A stretch of 17,830 bases of DNA from an uncultured bacterium. GTDB taxonomy: Bacteria; Hydrogenedentota; Hydrogenedentia; Hydrogenedentales; CAILVY01. Positions 5,487 to 14,699 of this stretch are shown piece by piece (position 1 is the stretch's first letter; each line of letters begins with the position of its first letter). Location of the stretch: positions 1-17,830 of the forward strand of contig CALEDJ010000059.1 in the NCBI GenBank assembly GCA_937951485.1, read 5' to 3'. The translations under genes were made by a program, and so were the position numbers. The notes beneath the pieces were generated by a model. The model searched no databases. It saw only the letters and a program-made list of their open reading frames with translations, and was not told where the DNA came from.

Positions 5487-8400
5487 TCAGGGGTGGACGG
5501 CTGACACCGTCACTGACTGCTGTTGCCCATCCTCGGTGTTTACGATGAAGGTGTGCTCATATGTTCCGGAAGGCAGTCCGGAAAGATTCACCCGGACAAG
5601 AATTCCTTCACTCTCGCCAGGACCCAAATTGCCGGCAGCGCCGGCGACGCTCAGCCACAGCGGGAAAAGGTTGGTGTTGATGTTCCACTTGAGCAAGCCC
5701 TGTCCTGCATTGCTGATGTAGAGCGGCTGCTCAGCCGGCGACGAGGTAAACGAGAAGACGGTCTGGTTCAACTGCAGGATGGGACCAAGCACCTGGAACC
5801 ACACCTGGAGAGATTTACCGGGCAGCACGATGCCCAAGCCGGTAAGTTCGTAATTGAGCAGAACGGCGCCCATATAGAATCCCGGGGCAATGGTGCGGTC
5901 CACGGTGATGCGGAAGACATCCGGCGTCAACGTGGAACTGACAATACCTTCGAACGGCTCCACAATCAGGTATCGCGAAGCCGCATCAGGCATTGCCGAC
6001 CAATACAAGGCGACGCCGGTGGGCGGATGGCTGCCGCCAAGATTGAACACCGAAACATCCACATGGTCATTGGTTGTGCCCAAATCTACAATGAACGATT
6101 CCTTCGCAGTCATTGCGGGATTAGTGCCGATGTACGCCCACGGGAAGGACGGCGCCAGGAACGGCTGGTCTTCCACGACGATGGAATCGGGGCACACGAA
6201 GTATTTCGCGTTCGGGTCGGCGGAATAGACCGGCTCGATGACACCAAAGCGCACCCGGAAAGGACTCGCGGCCCCTTGGAATTGCAGGATCAGCAAATCG
6301 CCGAAATCGCCATACTGCAAAGGCCCGCTGGTGGAGGTGAAGGTATAGACCGGCGCCGCGCCGCTGCGCGTCCAGTTCGCGATGATGCCCCCCTCAAGCG
6401 CAGGCGCTTGTTGCACCGTCATCAATGGTGCCGGGAACCCTTCCACGCTAATCTGGAATGACAACCGTGAAATGTTGCGGGGGATATAATCCGCCCTGAC
6501 CACAACCTGTGCGGTGCCATCGGGGAGAATCCCCTCCGTCTTGAGGGATATCTGTCCCATACGCGGGTCGCCGGCGATGTCCATGAAATTGAGTTGGCTG
6601 ACTGCGAAACGCCCGGTAATCACACCTTGTTCCGGCAGACACAGGCCGTCCTGGTCGCTGGGATCATCGAAGGACACACGTCCTTCAACATTCACACTGT
6701 TTTCTTCATTCAGGGTGACATAGGAAAAGACCATCTGGGAACGGAAATCTTTGGGGATGGACTGGTCACAGGGGTCGTCCGGGTCCGTCTGAAACCAGCG
6801 CAGCAATTCCTCGGCAATGGGAATTCGGACAGGCGCACCGAAAGCGTCCACCGCGCCGCTGGGTTGTGTCTTTGTGGGATAATAGTGGCCGCCCGTGCGG
6901 GTGGTCAATCGAATCAGCGGATTCGCCAGCACATTGGTTCCCCAGCCTACGCAGAAGAGTTGAACACGCAGCGCTTCCAGGTAGTCCTGCACTTCGGAGA
7001 TTGTGCCTGGAGGCGTGGTCAGGCGTCCGTCCGTAACGCAAATCAGCGCCTTCACATCCACATCATCAAAGGATAGATACCCCTGATCCTGGGAAACCAA
7101 CACATCGGCGGCCTGTATGAGCGCCGGGAACAATTCGGTAGCGCCGTTATCCAGCACTGCAATGCTCCGCAAGCGATCCTGCAGCGCAACCTTATTATTG
7201 GTAAACAGCGGTTCGCCGTCCGCGCCGTCGATCATGCGCAACGGCTGGCCGCGTTCGCTGAAAACGCCCAGGCCGACACGGTAATTCATCGGCATTTCGT
7301 CAATCAAAGCGGAAATGGCGCGTTCATAAAGGGCTTGGATGGGGTCCGGCGCGCCGGCGATACTCAAATCCGCAACCTGCCGCGCCGCTTCCTGCATGCT
7401 GCCGGAATAGTCCAGCAGAATCAGCGCATTGCCGCGAAGGCGGTTGCCGGGCGTCATGAACTGAGTGGTTTCCGAAAGTTCCAAGGGGATATCTTTTTCA
7501 AAGACGGCCACCTGTTGCGCCAGTACCGGCAGCATGGAATCGGGTATCTGTATTGTCTGGTAACGCACATTGCGCATGAGCAGCACGAAGCGCACCAGCG
7601 ATGGTATCCGCAAGCGCGGGACCGGCGTTTCGATGGTCAGTTCCGCAGCCTGCACCGACACGTCCACTTCAAACACCGGAACGTCAGGGCGCGGAACAGG
7701 ATTCCCCCCCACCATGTCAAACGCGGAAATGACCAGTTTGGCCGAGGCGCCCACGCCCTCCAGCAACGAGCGATCCACAGCCACACTGATAATCTTCCAA
7801 TCCTTGATATCACCGACCACCCCCACACTGCTGCCTGTTTCCGGATACACCGACACCCAATCCTTTGTGGACGCAATCCGGAAATTGAGCAGCGTGTCCG
7901 GGTCCCCAAAATTGGCCACTTGAATCAGCGTCGTAGTTTGATTGACGCCGAAAGACAGCCGGGAAGGCACAGCCGCAATGACCACTTTCTTGGGCACCTG
8001 CACCTCGACAAGCAGAGGGATAGCGGGACGCTGCGGGTCGTTGGAGGATATCCGGAGAATGTGTTGCGCTCCCGTATAGTTCAGGCCATCCCGCGAAATG
8101 GTAACGGTCACCCGCTGTTGCCGCCCCGGATCAAGGCTTCCCTGTGCGGGCGTGATCGAACGCAACCAGGCCGGAGCGTCGCTCAAGTCAATGCGCCAGA
8201 ACAGCGTGCCGTTGCCTTCATTGCGGATGTTCAGCGACGCAGTTTCTTCGTTCACGTCAAAATTCAGGAAATCCACGCCGGCTATCGTAATGCCTTCGGC
8301 CTCGACCACAATGCGCGGAACCAACGGGATGCGCATCCGCACGGTAACCGTGATGGGCGTATTGGCATCGCCAGAGGCTTCCACCACGAACTGATGCTCA

Positions 8401-9929
8401 AAAGAAATCTGGCCCGGGGGCGCCAAATCCCTGTCCACACGCAAAGTGAGGGCATCGGTCTGCGCGCCGGTGACGCTGCCTGATGCCACTCCGGCGGCGT
8501 CCACCGGGGACAGAATCAGCCAGGCAGGAAAGGTGCCGGCGTCAATACGCCAGTTCACCGTGCCCTGGCCGTCATTCCATATTCCAATAAGTTCCTCCTT
8601 ACGGCTTTCGCCGAAATCTATCTGGTTCGGTTCCACGCGCAGCGTGGCCGGACGCGGTCGCGCCATCCGCACCACAACGCTTTTCTCGAGGCCATCCAGG
8701 TTGAATCGCAGGACGGCCTCATATGCGCCCGGATTGACCGCTGACGGTAACGCGGTAACCAGGACCGTGTCGCTTGCCGTTGCGCCCAGTATGCCGCCGG
8801 ATTTGTCTGTTTGAAGCCACGCCGCTGCCGCCGACGTAACCGTTACATTCCAGACAACCGGCTGCACGCTGAAATTTTCCAAGGTAATCGTCCGGCTGGC
8901 TTCCGCTGTAATGGTTCCAAAGTCAATCACGGACGGCGTCACGGTGACATTGGTCACCGTCAGGTATGCCAAGGCTTCCAGGGAATATCCCGAACCCGAC
9001 ACGACAACCTGAGCCTCGTAGGCGCCCGCGGCGAGGCCGGACGGATTCGCCGTGGCCAGAATGTCAATGTTGCCTGAGCCAGGTAAGACGGCGTTCGCCC
9101 TGTCGGTCGAAAGCCATGCCCCGCCCGCCACAGTGATGCTTATCGGCAGATCGCTGAAACCGCGGTTGGTCACCGTTATTCCGAGTGAAGTCGGGGTCAG
9201 CGGCGACCCGAAATCCAACACGACCGGTGACAGCGAAAAAGGCGGCACCTGCATCCGCACAATAACCGATGCGGACCCCGCGTTGGAGGTGATGCTCAAG
9301 GCGGTTTCGTATGTTCCTGCGGCCAGAACGCCGCGATTCGCCCTTAGAATCAACGGAACCGGCGCGCCGCCCCCCGCAATGCTGCCCGAAGTGGGAGACA
9401 CCTCCAGCCAGGGCACATCGGGAGGAAGTGATGCTTGCCACGTCAGCGGCAGCCCTCCGCCGTTGGAGAGATATAGAATATGTTCATCGCCATCGGCGCC
9501 GAAGTCCACCTCGGTTTCCGAAACCCCCAACAGCGCCGTGTCGGCGCGGGATGCACTCACGCGGATTACCTGGATTCCCCCATTGGCCGTAACATGAATC
9601 TCGCCCTGGGCCAATCCGTCAGGAAGCGTCTGCGGCGCCAGCCGAGCCTTGAAACCGTCCACGCCACGTTTAAGTGAACCGGTTACAGACACGCCGAAAT
9701 CATCGCCATCCAAGGCGGCCAATTCCAACCAGGCGACCTTTGTCACGGCTTCCCATGTCAGGGGGCCGCCGCCCTGATGCACAATTGCGAAACTTTTTAC
9801 AGGTTCATTTGCGGTAAAGGAGACGGCCAACGGCTGAACCAGAAAGCGGGGCATTGGGGGACACCCCGTCAGCGCCATCAACATCGCCGCGATTGCTACC
9901 GGCGCCATACACCGCCAATGTCGTGCCAT
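5487..9929 (-). CDS. Giant lipoprotein with tandem BACON/Ig-like domains and a VWA domain
   Basis: This is a 1480-residue protein. A lipoprotein signal peptide ends in the lipobox Leu20-Thr-Gly-Cys23. Residues about 29-760 hold seven Ig-like repeats resembling BACON/choice-of-anchor domains, recognised by recurring VDFG/LDFG/LSFG starts, a Trp-Leu core (PWLEVSPTSG, AWLRSITPAQGSL) and GLAAGAYEA-type turns. Residues about 775-1020 form a von Willebrand A domain with a complete metal site: Asp840-x-Ser842-x-Ser844, Thr931 and Asp967 (VTDGR). Residues about 1060-1250 are a module shared with the neighbouring lipoprotein. Two more Ig-like repeats end the protein. The start is fixed by AAAGGAG before ATG 9929. 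It is probably a surface protein that binds a ligand or matrix. It lies 48 bp downstream of its paralogue, so both are likely on one mRNA. Confidence 0.9.
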   Translation of the reverse strand: MARHWRCMAPVAIAAMLMALTGCPPMPRFLVQPLAVSFTANEPVKSFAIVHQGGGPLTWEAVTKVAWLELAALDGDDFGVSVTGSLKRGVDGFKARLAPQTLPDGLAQGEIHVTANGGIQVIRVSASRADTALLGVSETEVDFGADGDEHILYLSNGGGLPLTWQASLPPDVPWLEVSPTSGSIAGGGAPVPLILRANRGVLAAGTYETALSITSNAGSASVIVRMQVPPFSLSPVVLDFGSPLTPTSLGITVTNRGFSDLPISITVAGGAWLSTDRANAVLPGSGNIDILATANPSGLAAGAYEAQVVVSGSGYSLEALAYLTVTNVTVTPSVIDFGTITAEASRTITLENFSVQPVVWNVTVTSAAAAWLQTDKSGGILGATASDTVLVTALPSAVNPGAYEAVLRFNLDGLEKSVVVRMARPRPATLRVEPNQIDFGESRKEELIGIWNDGQGTVNWRIDAGTFPAWLILSPVDAAGVASGSVTGAQTDALTLRVDRDLAPPGQISFEHQFVVEASGDANTPITVTVRMRIPLVPRIVVEAEGITIAGVDFLNFDVNEETASLNIRNEGNGTLFWRIDLSDAPAWLRSITPAQGSLDPGRQQRVTVTISRDGLNYTGAQHILRISSNDPQRPAIPLLVEVQVPKKVVIAAVPSRLSFGVNQTTTLIQVANFGDPDTLLNFRIASTKDWVSVYPETGSSVGVVGDIKDWKIISVAVDRSLLEGVGASAKLVISAFDMVGGNPVPRPDVPVFEVDVSVQAAELTIETPVPRLRIPSLVRFVLLMRNVRYQTIQIPDSMLPVLAQQVAVFEKDIPLELSETTQFMTPGNRLRGNALILLDYSGSMQEAARQVADLSIAGAPDPIQALYERAISALIDEMPMNYRVGLGVFSERGQPLRMIDGADGEPLFTNNKVALQDRLRSIAVLDNGATELFPALIQAADVLVSQDQGYLSFDDVDVKALICVTDGRLTTPPGTISEVQDYLEALRVQLFCVGWGTNVLANPLIRLTTRTGGHYYPTKTQPSGAVDAFGAPVRIPIAEELLRWFQTDPDDPCDQSIPKDFRSQMVFSYVTLNEENSVNVEGRVSFDDPSDQDGLCLPEQGVITGRFAVSQLNFMDIAGDPRMGQISLKTEGILPDGTAQVVVRADYIPRNISRLSFQISVEGFPAPLMTVQQAPALEGGIIANWTRSGAAPVYTFTSTSGPLQYGDFGDLLILQFQGAASPFRVRFGVIEPVYSADPNAKYFVCPDSIVVEDQPFLAPSFPWAYIGTNPAMTAKESFIVDLGTTNDHVDVSVFNLGGSHPPTGVALYWSAMPDAASRYLIVEPFEGIVSSTLTPDVFRITVDRTIAPGFYMGAVLLNYELTGLGIVLPGKSLQVWFQVLGPILQLNQTVFSFTSSPAEQPLYISNAGQGLLKWNINTNLFPLWLSVAGAAGNLGPGESEGILVRVNLSGLPSGTYEHTFIVNTEDGQQQSVTVSAVHP

Positions 9930-9977
9930 ACCAAACTCCTTTGCCGATTGATCCGCCGCCGGCGGATTCCGGGCCGG

Positions 9978-12900
9978 TTACGGCGCACTGACAAGCACCG
10001 TCACCTGGATTTCATCATCGCCGAATGAATCAGTATTTACGCGAACCGTTCCGCGGACAAAGCCCGCAGGCAGGCCCGTTCTGTCAACATGCAGGTATAT
10101 CCGTTCCCGTTCGCCCGGCATCAGCACCGACTGCGGAACCAAAGCCGTTCCGTCACCATAACGGACCGCACTGATCCATGCCGGGAGCGAGGCCGTTTCG
10201 ATGCCCCAACGGAAGGTATCCAGGCGGTTGTTCCGTATGGTCAGTACGCCCACCGACTGGACCGCGCCGATTTCAAAGGGATTCGGCGTGACCAGGCGAC
10301 CGGGGAGATCGGCGCGGTCTGGATATGGATCATAGAAATCGGGCAGAGCGTCTTCATCCCGGTCCCACGCAAACGGCGCTTCCGGATCAATGTCGGGGAA
10401 TGCCATATCGTTGGCGCTTCGCGCCGGCGGGGCGGCATCCGGCGTCAGGGACACGGACAAGACGCGGCCGGGATTGGTCGGACCGCCCGGATACAGGAAG
10501 TACTTCGTGCGCGATGGCTGCGAAGGGGTGGCAGGCGATACATAGATCGTGTTGTCCACGCGCATTTCCACGAAGAATTCCGGATCGCGCCCCGTACCGG
10601 CAAACGCCGCGACATAATCCGCCAATCCCGTCATGCTGATCTTCAGCAGGTTGCCGAAGGAACCGTAGGGCAATGGATTGTCCTGCGCTGTGAGCAGATT
10701 GTAAATGCCGTCGCCTTCCTCCAGGAGACGCCATGTCGGCTGGAACGGATCATCGGTAATCAGCAGGCCGTCGGGAGCAAGTTCCACGATCATCTGCACG
10801 GCCGACAACGCCGATAGCGCCGCTGCCGGCGCATCATCCGGCGCACTGAGGAAGAACCGCATTCGGAACCGGGTCACATCCCTGGGTACATAGTCGGTGC
10901 GCACATAGACTTCCGCCCGCACCGCCTCATCGGGGTCGGTTTCGCCGATAACATGCTGGATGCCGGAGGTGCGCATGGCGATCTGGCCGGCCAATACATC
11001 GCCGGGATAGAAAACGCCGTCTTCCTCGAAGAATCCCGTGATATCGGCGCCGTCGGGCTGCGCATACTCGACGCGAATTGAGTATCGTCCGCCCGTCTGG
11101 CGGGGGGTTACATAAGTCAACACCAGTTGATGCTGCAATTCCGCCCAAATCCGGCCCGGTTCATCCCACAATTCCAAAGTCAACGCTTCGGGCAACGCAT
11201 TGTCCGCCCCGACATCCATGCGGATGGAGGCCGCGCCTTCCCCATTGTCCGAAGCAATGCGGATGATTCCGAGCACTGCCGAGTCGGGCGAAACCATGGC
11301 CGAATTCACCTGAACCGTCACTAAAGTTGCGCCGCCCGGCGCCGCCCCTCCCGAAGCGGGCGATACACTTGTTATCCACGGCGCGCCGTCTTCCACAACG
11401 GCCGTCCACAGCAGCGTCGTCTCGCCGACGTTCGCCACCCGGAACCGCACCGTATTCGGGCCGCCGTCCGCCGCTTCCAGCGCAAGGCCCTTTTCATTCC
11501 CCAGAAGACGCGTGAGGTTACGAACATTTCCCGCAGTGAACAGATGTCCGCCAGTCTCACTCGCCAAAACCAGCAAGTCTTTGTTGTTCACCGGGCCGCC
11601 CGCGCTGTATCCCACCGGATACAGCCGCACCCGCGTGTCTTTTGCCGCATCTCTGACAGTGTCGGCGGTGGCCACGGAGGCATTGTCCTGACCATCCGTG
11701 ATAAAGACGATCGCGCGAATATCCGCATCATCGAAGGGAAGCATATCCTCGGCATCATCGGCGACAATCCGGGCAATGGCGTCGTTCAGGGCGTCGTAAA
11801 TGGTGGAAACGCCAAACTGCGCGTCCGGCAGCGTGAAGCGGTTCAGGGCGTCTTTCAGGGCCTCGCGGTCCGTGGTGAGCGCATGAATCAGGCGATTGGG
11901 CTGTTGCCGATCGTTATAGTACATCAATCCCACACGGTAGCCCGGAGGCAGATCATCAAGGAAATGCAGCGCCGCCGCCTTGACCTGCGCCACCGCCTCC
12001 CCCGGTGCGAGCGGATTCACGGCATCGCGTGTGCCCGCGTAGTACATGCTGCCGGTGTAGTCCAGCATCAGCATGAGATTGACGCGGAGATTCTCCGGTC
12101 CGGTGACGTACAGGCTTGTTTCATCCAAATCCAGCGGGATGCCTTCTTCGGTCACTGTAAACCGGATTCGATTCAGGTCTTCCTGCGTGCGTGTGGGAAT
12201 CGCCCGGCCCAGCGTATCGCGCAACAGGAATACAAATCGCATTACAAAAGGCGGACGGCTTCGGTTGATGGTCCCTTCCACCGTCAAAGGCATGCGTTCC
12301 ACCCGAATTTTGATGGTTTTCTTTTCCACCGCGCCAAGCACGTCCTCGAAATTCCGGTCCACTGCTTCCACGGTGATCTCATGAAACTCAACGTCTTGGG
12401 TGAGTTTGGATCGGTCAATGGTCACAGTCACTGCCACGCCGTCAATCAGAACATTGGCCAGTTCCGGATGGAAGAAATCCTGGGCATTGCCGTCTTCTCC
12501 GTTGGCGCCACCCTGCGATGGGCTGATGTCGGCAATCAAGGCGTCCTCCGATCCTTGGCCCGCGTGTGAAATTCGGAAATAGAGCCGGGAATCGCGCGGG
12601 CCGATGTTGGCAATCCAGAAGGTTTTTTGAATCTCCTCCCGCCCGAAATCCAACACGTCAACCGGCACAATCGTTGGGCGCGCGATGTCCGGCTGCGGGG
12701 GTTCTGAAACGGCGATCTTGGGCAATGACATCAGTTCCACCACTACCGGCACCACCAGAAAACTGCCGCCCGATTGCACCATCAGATCATATTTGCCGCT
12801 GCCCACCTCCACCCCCGTCGGGTCCGTCACCCGCACCAGGACTTCGCTCAGTTGCCCCGCGCCGGTGCTCCCGCTTCCAGGGGAAATACTGATTGCCGGG

Positions 12901-13784
12901 GAGATGCCCGGATTGATGCGTGATACCAGCGAAATGGTCCAGGATTTGGTCACCGTGCCCGCGTTGGCGATGGTCAGTTTCGAGGCAGCCTGCTCCCCCC
13001 CGCCCCCGGCCAGCGATGCGGGGTCCATGTAGAGTGTCAATACGGCCGGTTGGACGATCAACCCTTCGAGCGCCGCGCCGAATCGAATGCGCAGCACGGC
13101 GCTCCCCGCGACGGAACGAACCACCAAATTGAAATCGGAACGTCCCGCGCCCCATTGCACGCTTACGGCGGTGGCCACCTGCGGGGCAGTTGCGCCCGGA
13201 TTGGGCGTCACCTGGATATCCGCAGGAAGGGAAGTTGCATCCGCCGGGTTCAGTGATGTCCCCAGGTAAAGCACTTCCCAATCAACGGCGGTCGCGCCGG
13301 TGTTGCGCACGGTGAACGCCGCCTGCGTCGCGGTGGGGGCCAGGGAGAAGTCGGTGGGGCTTACTGCCATGGTGGCGGCCACCTGCATGGATATCGGCAC
13401 TACCGTCGCCCCGCCGTTCGAGAGAATCCTGATGCCCGCATTGCTGTACAGCCCCGAGGCCAACCCCGCTCGCGACACACGAATTTGCAATTGACTGACC
13501 AGCAGCCGGGTCTCCCCCGATGCGGGTCCGTCAATGGAAAGCCAGGGAACATCCTGCGCTTCCCACGGCGAATTGACATCCGCCCGGAACACTTCCTCCG
13601 CCGTCCAGCGTAGTGCGCCGGAACCTGCGTTGATAATCGTGATGCGGTCGGCGGTCTTGGTCGTATCAAAACTGATCGCTTGCGGCGTTACCTTCAGGGA
13701 AGGTGGATTGGGACAGCCCGCAAGCGTCAACGTCATTAGTGCCGGCAGTACCAGCCATGCCAGGCGCGGCCGATTTGACTTCAT
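9978..13784 (-). CDS. Giant lipoprotein with Ig-like and VWA domains, paralogue of the next gene
   Basis: This is a 1268-residue protein from ATG 13784; a GTG two codons upstream is possible. The signal peptide ends in the lipobox Leu-Ala-Gly-Cys24. Residues about 28-500 hold four or five Ig-like repeats. Residues about 515-760 are a VWA domain with intact Asp575-x-Thr-x-Ser579 (DYTGS), Thr661 and Asp697 (ITDGQDN). The lead-in resembles VWFA-related proteins (FTVTEEGIPLDLDET). One Ig-like repeat follows directly at about 765-860 (PWITSVSPASGG). Residues about 883-1100 form the module shared with the paralogue. A short Asp-rich thrombospondin-type-3-like stretch (DRDEDALPDFYD) lies near 1141-1152, then a final Ig-like repeat. 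It is a predicted calcium- or magnesium-dependent surface binding protein. No enzyme motif is seen. Confidence 0.9.
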   Translation of the reverse strand: MKSNRPRLAWLVLPALMTLTLAGCPNPPSLKVTPQAISFDTTKTADRITIINAGSGALRWTAEEVFRADVNSPWEAQDVPWLSIDGPASGETRLLVSQLQIRVSRAGLASGLYSNAGIRILSNGGATVVPISMQVAATMAVSPTDFSLAPTATQAAFTVRNTGATAVDWEVLYLGTSLNPADATSLPADIQVTPNPGATAPQVATAVSVQWGAGRSDFNLVVRSVAGSAVLRIRFGAALEGLIVQPAVLTLYMDPASLAGGGGEQAASKLTIANAGTVTKSWTISLVSRINPGISPAISISPGSGSTGAGQLSEVLVRVTDPTGVEVGSGKYDLMVQSGGSFLVVPVVVELMSLPKIAVSEPPQPDIARPTIVPVDVLDFGREEIQKTFWIANIGPRDSRLYFRISHAGQGSEDALIADISPSQGGANGEDGNAQDFFHPELANVLIDGVAVTVTIDRSKLTQDVEFHEITVEAVDRNFEDVLGAVEKKTIKIRVERMPLTVEGTINRSRPPFVMRFVFLLRDTLGRAIPTRTQEDLNRIRFTVTEEGIPLDLDETSLYVTGPENLRVNLMLMLDYTGSMYYAGTRDAVNPLAPGEAVAQVKAAALHFLDDLPPGYRVGLMYYNDRQQPNRLIHALTTDREALKDALNRFTLPDAQFGVSTIYDALNDAIARIVADDAEDMLPFDDADIRAIVFITDGQDNASVATADTVRDAAKDTRVRLYPVGYSAGGPVNNKDLLVLASETGGHLFTAGNVRNLTRLLGNEKGLALEAADGGPNTVRFRVANVGETTLLWTAVVEDGAPWITSVSPASGGAAPGGATLVTVQVNSAMVSPDSAVLGIIRIASDNGEGAASIRMDVGADNALPEALTLELWDEPGRIWAELQHQLVLTYVTPRQTGGRYSIRVEYAQPDGADITGFFEEDGVFYPGDVLAGQIAMRTSGIQHVIGETDPDEAVRAEVYVRTDYVPRDVTRFRMRFFLSAPDDAPAAALSALSAVQMIVELAPDGLLITDDPFQPTWRLLEEGDGIYNLLTAQDNPLPYGSFGNLLKISMTGLADYVAAFAGTGRDPEFFVEMRVDNTIYVSPATPSQPSRTKYFLYPGGPTNPGRVLSVSLTPDAAPPARSANDMAFPDIDPEAPFAWDRDEDALPDFYDPYPDRADLPGRLVTPNPFEIGAVQSVGVLTIRNNRLDTFRWGIETASLPAWISAVRYGDGTALVPQSVLMPGERERIYLHVDRTGLPAGFVRGTVRVNTDSFGDDEIQVTVLVSAP

Positions 13785-13794
13785 AAGCACCCAA

Positions 13795-13799
13795 CCTCC
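13795..13799 (-). promoter_or_regulatory. Ribosome binding site of the 1268-residue lipoprotein
   Basis: GGAGG stands 10 nt before ATG 13784 and only 4 nt before GTG 13790, and the ATG gives a normal signal peptide (MKSNRPRLAWLVLP). The ATG is therefore preferred. Confidence 0.6.
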
Positions 13800-13802
13800 A
13801 AT

Positions 13803-13836
13803 GCCAGGCGAGGGTTGCCGTCAGAATCCGCCTGGC
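13803..13836 (-). other. Hairpin just upstream of a ribosome binding site
   Basis: The minus-strand transcript contains GCCAGGCG and CGCCTGGC, a perfect 8-bp stem with an 18-nt loop, ending 3 nt before the GGAGG of the large lipoprotein gene. A neighbouring GCCGGC-GCA-GCCGGC dyad (13834-13848) could form a competing fold. It may stabilise the mRNA after processing or affect translation. There is no U tract, so it is not a simple terminator. Confidence 0.4.
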
Positions 13837-13970
13837 CGGCGCAGCCGGCGTTGTCCCACCCTGTGGAAACACGGCCGCCGCATTGTTTCCTTTTCCTAAC
13901 CAAGCATGTCGGGCATCCCTACGCCGACCCATTAGTAAGCATGCGCGCCATCCATCTTGCCACCGCCAAG

Positions 13971-14573
13971 TCACGCGCCGTCCGATTCAGCAAATATAAC
14001 CCTTACCCCCGCGTCAACCAGTATTTGGTAAACCCCCTGAAAGTCCTCATAAAAGGTCCCATCGCTTCGTATGGTCCATTCCGGCGAAAGCGTCAAAATG
14101 GTGCCGGCGCCGATGCCATCGTTTTGCGCATTGGCCACCAGCGCATCCCACTCCCGAATGTCATTGTGAGGACCATGCAAGTCGAGCCACTCCAATAGGA
14201 ACAAGCCGGACAAGGCGGAAATATTGGTGATGTGATTCTGGCTCAGGTCCAGCCAACGCAGGTTGCCAAGCCCCGCAAGCGGAGTAATGGACTGAATCTG
14301 GTTGGACCGCAGGTTCAGGATAAGCAGCGAACGACAATGTTCTATGCCCTGAAGGCTGCGTATATCCAGCCCCGCCGCCTGGATTTCCGTCACCCGGAGC
14401 AGGTCCCTTTGGGTTAGAAAACCGAACGGTTTGCGCAAAGAAGCCCGAATGGCCGATTCCAGCCCCGCGTCGGGTATGAACACAACCCCAAGCAGCGCGC
14501 AGCCGTTCCATCCGAACAGCATGCACCCCACGAGTCCAAGCAGCACAATCTTGCGGGCAAGACGTTTCCTCAT
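13971..14573 (-). CDS. Leucine-rich-repeat lipoprotein
   Basis: This is a 200-residue protein from ATG 14573. An AAAGGTGG ribosome binding site precedes it, and the in-frame extension to 14639 begins with TTG and adds no signal. The N-terminus is basic (MRKRLARK), then hydrophobic, ending in Gly24-Cys25, with a second candidate Leu-Val-Gly-Cys17. Residues about 30-80 match the capping segment common before bacterial LRRs (DAGLESAIRASL, then LTQRDLLRVTEI). Internalin-type repeats follow (LLILNLRSNQIQSI, LRWLDLSQNHITNI, LEWLDLHG), ending near residue 140. The tail is unassigned. LRRs bind proteins, so a surface adhesion or assembly role is inferred. It lies 186 bp upstream of the first VWA lipoprotein on the same strand and is probably the first gene of that unit. 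Confidence 0.82.
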   Translation of the reverse strand: MRKRLARKIVLLGLVGCMLFGWNGCALLGVVFIPDAGLESAIRASLRKPFGFLTQRDLLRVTEIQAAGLDIRSLQGIEHCRSLLILNLRSNQIQSITPLAGLGNLRWLDLSQNHITNISALSGLFLLEWLDLHGPHNDIREWDALVANAQNDGIGAGTILTLSPEWTIRSDGTFYEDFQGVYQILVDAGVRVIFAESDGA

Positions 14574-14670
14574 GGCGACCACCTTTGTCGGAAGCGGGCA
14601 CGAAACCCAACCTGAGATACCCTTTCCCGCGTCACCCAATGTCGCGGGCTCAGCATCTCTGTTAATTCTT

Positions 14671-14699
14671 ATTATGCGCTATTCGCATGTTTTTGTCAA
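14671..14699 (-). promoter_or_regulatory. Sigma-70 promoter for the LRR lipoprotein and probably the lipoprotein cluster
   Basis: On the minus strand TTGACA (14694-14699) and CATAAT (14671-14676) are separated by exactly 17 nt. The -35 is perfect and the -10 has five of six consensus bases. Transcription would start near 14664, about 90 nt before ATG 14573. No comparable promoter was found in the 186 bp before the first VWA gene, which supports co-transcription. Confidence 0.75.

Noticed and set aside
5523-6461. 312-codon open frame on the plus strand
   Set aside because: Antisense to the C-terminal third of the 1480-residue lipoprotein, with no domain or ribosome binding site support.
7335-8483. 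382-codon open frame on the plus strand
   Set aside because: It lies wholly antisense to the 1480-residue lipoprotein, whose domains and lipobox are clear. The product is rich in Arg, His and Gln with no domain, which is typical of an antisense shadow in GC-rich DNA.
11544-12569. 341-codon open frame on the plus strand
   Set aside because: Antisense to the VWA domain and the region before it in the 1268-residue lipoprotein. It has no recognisable domain and a shadow-like composition.
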